Assembly: GCA_946886875.1 (NCBI GenBank)
Contig: CAMPJN010000094.1
Span: 1 to 11,464, forward strand
DNA from: an uncultured Pseudomonas sp.
Lineage (GTDB): Bacteria > Pseudomonadota > Gammaproteobacteria > Pseudomonadales > Pseudomonadaceae
Direction of reading: 5' to 3'
DNA: 11,464 nucleotides
Shown: positions 5,763-11,464 of the stretch, piece by piece
How positions within the stretch are numbered: position 1 is the first letter of the stretch
How the letters are laid out: each line of letters starts with the position of its first letter
Program-made: the position numbers and the translations under genes
Notes under the pieces: model-generated
Databases searched by the model: none
The model's input: only the letters and a program-made list of their open reading frames with translations
What the model was told of the DNA's origin: nothing

Positions 5763-7328
5763 CTAACGGTTAAACCGCTCCACCAGTGCGTATTGGCCTT
5801 TGGCGGTGGCGGTGAGTTGCTTGCTGAGTTCGGCGCTGTTGTGCGCTTCGCCCGAGGTCTTCTCCGCCAGTTGGGCAATGTTGGTGATATTGCGGTTGAT
5901 TTCGTCCGCCACCGAGCTTTGTTCCTCCGCCGCAGAGGCGATCTGGTTGGCCATATCGGAGATATTGGCCACCGCATCGCTGATGCCGGCCAGGGCCTGG
6001 TCGGCCTGCTGCACGCGCTCGACGCCGTCGTCGGCCTGTTTGCGGCCGATTTCCATGGCCATCACCGCTTCTTCGGCAGTGCGCTGCAGTTTGGCGATCA
6101 ATTGGTGGATCTGCCCGGTGGATTCGGTGGTGCGTTGCGCCAGCGAGCGCACTTCGTCGGCAACCACGGCGAAGCCGCGGCCCATTTCACCGGCGCGGGC
6201 GGCTTCGATGGCGGCGTTAAGGGCGAGCAGATTGGTTTGATCGGCGATGCCTTTGATCACGTCAACCACACCGCCGATTTCATTGCTGTCCTGGGCCAGG
6301 CGGGTAACGGTTTCGCCGGTATCGCCGACTGACAGGGACAGGCGCTGAATGGCTTCGCGGGTTTCCGCGGCGATGCTGCGGCCCTGGCTGGTCAGGCGGT
6401 TGGCTTCCTGGGTGGCGATGGCAGTGCGCGCCACGTTGCTGGCGACCTCCAGGGTAGTGGCGGCCATTTCATTGACTGCGGTAGCAACCTGTTCGGTTTC
6501 CTGACGTTGGCGATCCAGCCCGGCCGAGCTGCTGTGCGCCAAGGCGTCAGCCTGTTGCGCTTGCTTGGCGAGGTTTTCGGCGGTGTCCTGCAGGCGGCTC
6601 AGGCAGGTTTTCAAGCGCGCCTCCTGGCTGAGCATGGCCAGTTCCAGGCGCGCCTGATCGCCGCTGCTGTCGGTGTACATCTGCGCGATCAATGGGTCCG
6701 AGGTGGCCTGGTCGGCCAGCTGCAGCAGTCGCTTGATACCGCGGTTCTGCCATGCCAGCCCAGCCAAGCCAAGTGGAATCGAGAGGGCCGCGGCGAGAAT
6801 GAACCCCCAGGAGCTGTTGAGCCAGACGCCGACCAGGAAGCCGATCTGGCTGACCAGAATGAACGGTAGCCAGTTCTGCAGTACCGGCAGCCAGCGTTCG
6901 CTGCTCGGGATGGCGGCGCCGCCACCATTGATCCGCCGGTACAGCGCCTCTGCGCGGCGCACCTGCTCGGCGCTGGGTTTGGTGCGTACCGATTCATAAC
7001 CGACTATCTGTCTGTTCTCCAGCACCGGGGTGACGTAGGCATTGACCCAGTAATGGTCGCCATTCTTGCAACGGTTCTTGACGATGCCCATCCACGGCCG
7101 GCCTTGTTTCAAGGTTTCCCACAGATGCTGGAATACGGCTGGTGGGACATCTGGATGGCGCACGATGTTATGGGGCGCGCGAATCAACTCGTCTTGGCTG
7201 TAGCCGCTGATCTCAACAAAGGCGTCGTTGCAGTAGGTGATCTGACCTTTGGCGTCCGTGGTGGAGATCAAGCGCTGCTGAGCCGGGAAGGTTCTTTCGC
7301 GTTGAGTGATCGGCTGGTTATTGCGCAT
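5763..7328 (-). CDS. aer: Aerotaxis receptor Aer (PAS-containing chemoreceptor)
   Basis: This 521-residue protein senses redox or oxygen changes through FAD in an N-terminal PAS domain (about residues 15-115) and signals to CheA/CheW. Around the FAD pocket are N34, R57-H58-P-D60 and W70, at the same numbers I recall as important in E. coli Aer. Two membrane helices lie at about 153-170 and 174-193 with almost no periplasmic loop, as expected for Aer. They are followed by a HAMP-like region and a methyl-accepting cytoplasmic domain whose tip is [37 protein letters not shown] (about 361-397). No C-terminal NWETF-type CheR tether is present. The position beside acnA and rlmM matches P. aeruginosa PA1561-PA1563 as I recall it. 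The ribosome site is AGGA about 10 bases from the ATG. A sigma-28 promoter candidate lies upstream. Confidence 0.95.
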   Translation of the reverse strand: MRNNQPITQRERTFPAQQRLISTTDAKGQITYCNDAFVEISGYSQDELIRAPHNIVRHPDVPPAVFQHLWETLKQGRPWMGIVKNRCKNGDHYWVNAYVTPVLENRQIVGYESVRTKPSAEQVRRAEALYRRINGGGAAIPSSERWLPVLQNWLPFILVSQIGFLVGVWLNSSWGFILAAALSIPLGLAGLAWQNRGIKRLLQLADQATSDPLIAQMYTDSSGDQARLELAMLSQEARLKTCLSRLQDTAENLAKQAQQADALAHSSSAGLDRQRQETEQVATAVNEMAATTLEVASNVARTAIATQEANRLTSQGRSIAAETREAIQRLSLSVGDTGETVTRLAQDSNEIGGVVDVIKGIADQTNLLALNAAIEAARAGEMGRGFAVVADEVRSLAQRTTESTGQIHQLIAKLQRTAEEAVMAMEIGRKQADDGVERVQQADQALAGISDAVANISDMANQIASAAEEQSSVADEINRNITNIAQLAEKTSGEAHNSAELSKQLTATAKGQYALVERFNR

Positions 7329-7357
7329 TTGAGGTATGTCCTGTGGTCGATGTCAGG

Positions 7358-7384
7358 TAATCGACCGTTTAAGCTCGAAGTTGA
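7358..7384 (-). promoter_or_regulatory. Candidate sigma-28 (FliA) promoter of aer
   Basis: On the minus strand, TCAACTTC (7384-7377) is followed after exactly 11 bases by GTCGATTA (7365-7358). The flagellar sigma-28 consensus is TAAAGTTT-N11-GCCGATAA, with TCAAG common in the -35. The -10 matches 6 of 8 and the spacing is exact. The start site would fall near 7350, leaving a leader of about 20-25 nt that contains the aer ribosome site. Chemoreceptor genes are commonly FliA-dependent, so the context fits. A 7-bp inverted repeat (GGTCGAT 7345-7351, ATCGACC 7360-7366) overlaps the -10. Confidence 0.55.
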
Positions 7385-7468
7385 GTCGCGAAAGCTAACC
7401 TGTACCTTAGCCGAGTTATGTTGCCTGTGCTGCGCTGCAACCGCCCTGAAACGGGCTACTCAGCGAGA

Positions 7469-10213
<2,745 letters not shown>

Positions 10214-10227
10214 TGCGCATCTCCAGA

Positions 10228-10247
10228 GGCTTGCCACGGTGCAAGCC
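10228..10247 (-). promoter_or_regulatory. Hairpin in the acnA leader next to the ribosome site
   Basis: A perfect 7-bp inverted repeat, GGCTTGC (10228-10234) and GCAAGCC (10241-10247) with a 6-nt loop, ends a few bases before the acnA GGAG ribosome site. In the acnA mRNA it would form a stable hairpin immediately 5' of the site. A translational or mRNA-stability role is possible, and no known RNA family was recognised. Confidence 0.4.
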
Positions 10248-10259
10248 GGATTAATTGCT

Positions 10260-10283
10260 GCAGAGCCTTCACCCTAGCTCTGC
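10260..10283. repeat. Second inverted repeat in the acnA-rlmM intergenic region
   Basis: A perfect 7-bp inverted repeat, GCAGAGC (10260-10266) and GCTCTGC (10277-10283), with a 10-nt spacer. It could be a hairpin in the acnA leader or a protein-binding site; sequence alone does not decide. Confidence 0.35.
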
Positions 10284-10291
10284 TCGATGAG

Positions 10292-10311
10292 GCGCGCCAT
10301 TCGTGGCGTGC
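10292..10311 (+). repeat. TTCG-loop hairpin in the acnA-rlmM intergenic region
   Basis: GCGCGCCA (10292-10299), loop TTCG, then TGGCGTGC (10304-10311) gives an 8-bp stem with one G-T pair if transcribed on the plus strand; on the minus strand one pair becomes an A-C mismatch. There is no T-run, so it is not a clear terminator. It may belong to an RNA or be a DNA palindrome. The rest of the 236-bp gap shows only the rlmM -10 and ribosome sites. Confidence 0.35.
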
Positions 10312-10420
10312 GGCAGGTCGGGTTCTATCAATGGTTCGCAGCGGCGTAGCACCGCGGGAAAGCAAACCATCGGGTCTCTTAACTGGACAGGTTGCAAGGG
10401 CTTCGGGTTCCCGACTCGGC

Positions 10421-10426
10421 TATGAT
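10421..10426 (+). promoter_or_regulatory. Candidate -10 box of rlmM
   Basis: TATGAT is one base from the sigma-70 consensus TATAAT and lies 24 bases before the rlmM ATG, giving a leader of roughly 17 nt that includes the ribosome site GAGGAGAG. A good -35 at 17 bp is not visible; TTGCAA at 10392-10397 is 23 bp away, too far for normal spacing. The call is therefore tentative. Confidence 0.4.
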
Positions 10427-10449
10427 GCGCGCCTTGAGGAGAGCCCCCG

Positions 10450-11464
10450 ATGATTACCCCGCCGATAAATACCCTGCTACTGCACTGCCGCCCCGGTTTC
10501 GAAAACGAGGTCTGTGCGGAGATCGCCGAGCATGCGGCGCGCCTGAACGTTGCCGGCTATGCCAAGGCCAAACCCAGCACCGCCTGCGCCGAATTTATCT
10601 GTACCGAGACCGAGGGCGCCGAACGTTTGATGCGCGGCGTGCGTTTCACCCAGCTGATCTTTCCGCGGCAGTGGGCGCGTGGGGTGTTTATCGACCTGCC
10701 TGAGCTGGATCGGATCAGCGTGCTGCTGGGCCACCTGGCGGGCTCGCCGGTGTTCGGCAGCCTGTGGCTGGAAGTGCTGGACACCAACGACGGCAAGGAG
10801 CTGTCGAACTTCTGCAAGAAGTTCGAGGCGCCGTTGCGCAATGCCCTGACCAAGACCGGCAAATTGGTAGAGGACGCGCAGAAGCCGCGTCTGCTGCTGA
10901 CCTTCAAGAGTGGCCGCGAAGTCTTCGTCGGCATGGCCGAGCCGCATAACTCGGCGCTCTGGCCCATGGGTATCCCGCGCCTGAAGTTCCCCCGCGAGGC
11001 GCCAAGTCGCTCGACCCTCAAGCTGGAAGAAGCCTGGCATACCTTTATTCCCCGCGAGCAGTGGGACGAGCGCCTGTCGGACGAGATGACCGGCGTCGAC
11101 CTCGGCGCCGCGCCGGGCGGCTGGACCTATCAACTGGTCAAGCGCGGCATGCTGGTCACCGCGATCGACAACGGCCCCATGGCCGAAAGCCTGATGGACA
11201 CCGGCCTGGTGCAGCATCTGATGGTCGATGGCTTCACCTGGAAGCCCAAACAACCGGTGGACTGGATGGTCTGCGACATCGTCGAAAAGCCCGCGCGCAA
11301 CGCCGCCCTGCTGGAAACCTGGATCGGTGAAGGCCTGTGCCGCGAGGCCGTGGTCAACCTCAAACTGCCGATGAAACAGCGCTACGCCGAAGTGCGCCGC
11401 CTGCTGCAACGCCTCGAAGACGGCTTCGCCGCGCGCAAGATCAAGGTCTCGATCGCCTGCAAAC
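10450..11464 (+). CDS. rlmM: 23S rRNA (cytidine-2498 2'-O)-methyltransferase RlmM (partial at right edge)
   Basis: The first 338 codons are present; the family is about 355-365 residues, so only the last 15-30 are missing. RlmM methylates the 2'-OH of C2498 of 23S rRNA using SAM, in the cytosol. The N-terminus NTLLLHCRPGFENEVCAEIAEHA (7-29) and following segment form the RNA-binding THUMP-type region (to about 170). The Rossmann methyltransferase domain has the SAM loop VDLGAAPGGWTYQL (216-229). Catalytic Lys-Asp-Lys residues fit K191 (STLKLEEAW), D276 (MVCDIVEKP) and K305 (VVNLKLPMK). A strong ribosome site (GAGGAG) lies a few bases before the ATG. It is divergent from acnA, as I recall for P. 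aeruginosa PA1562/PA1563. Confidence 0.96.
   Translation, partial: MITPPINTLLLHCRPGFENEVCAEIAEHAARLNVAGYAKAKPSTACAEFICTETEGAERLMRGVRFTQLIFPRQWARGVFIDLPELDRISVLLGHLAGSPVFGSLWLEVLDTNDGKELSNFCKKFEAPLRNALTKTGKLVEDAQKPRLLLTFKSGREVFVGMAEPHNSALWPMGIPRLKFPREAPSRSTLKLEEAWHTFIPREQWDERLSDEMTGVDLGAAPGGWTYQLVKRGMLVTAIDNGPMAESLMDTGLVQHLMVDGFTWKPKQPVDWMVCDIVEKPARNAALLETWIGEGLCREAVVNLKLPMKQRYAEVRRLLQRLEDGFAARKIKVSIACK

Noticed and set aside
5703..6332. Plus-strand open frame of 209 codons opposite aer
   Set aside because: It is the complement of the repetitive coiled-coil signalling domain of Aer; the Gly/Ala/Phe-rich product is a shadow.
7443..7456. Possible terminator after acnA (GCCC-tgaaac-GGGC)
   Set aside because: The stem is only 4 bp and there is no T-run, so it is too weak to call.
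10477..11409. Minus-strand open frame of 310 codons opposite rlmM
   Set aside because: It is antisense to clear RlmM sequence, with no domain and no ribosome site.

Overview
The window looks like chromosomal DNA of a gamma-proteobacterium of the Pseudomonas group. The best evidence is the gene order aer - acnA - rlmM, which I recall from Pseudomonas aeruginosa, together with high GC and Pseudomonas-like protein sequences. No database search was possible, so species is not assigned. There are no tRNAs, rRNAs, CRISPR arrays, transposases or phage genes.

Layout. (1) 1-832, minus strand: a secreted TPR protein followed by the start of an ECF sigma factor that runs off the left edge. A candidate ECF-type promoter (TGTAACC-16-CGTATCT) lies just upstream of the TPR gene, so the pair may be an autoregulated unit. 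(2) 982-1408, minus: a small membrane protein gene broken by a frameshift. The break sits at a two-copy 5-bp tandem repeat, and a third copy would restore the frame. (3) 1563-2219, plus: an M23 (LytM-type) peptidoglycan endopeptidase with an intact zinc site. (4) 2260-5595, minus: six small genes in one direction, encoding an alpha/beta hydrolase, a LysE-type exporter, a cupin, two NTF2/SnoaL-like proteins and an SRPBCC protein. This is the least explained and most accessory-looking part. (5) 5660-5742: an intergenic palindromic repeat (paired REP/BIME-like). (6) 5763-7328, minus: the aerotaxis receptor Aer, with a good match to a sigma-28 (FliA) flagellar promoter. (7) 7469-10213, minus: aconitase AcnA. 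(8) 10214-10449: a divergent intergenic region with three perfect or near-perfect hairpins. (9) 10450 to the right edge, plus: RlmM, the 23S rRNA C2498 2'-O-methyltransferase, cut shortly before its C-terminus.

The right half (aer, acnA, rlmM) is conserved housekeeping and chemotaxis DNA. The left half is variable. I found no clear new defence or mobile system. The most worthwhile leads are the small-barrel-protein cluster, the TPR/ECF circuit, the pentamer-associated frameshift, and the regulatory structures around aer and acnA.
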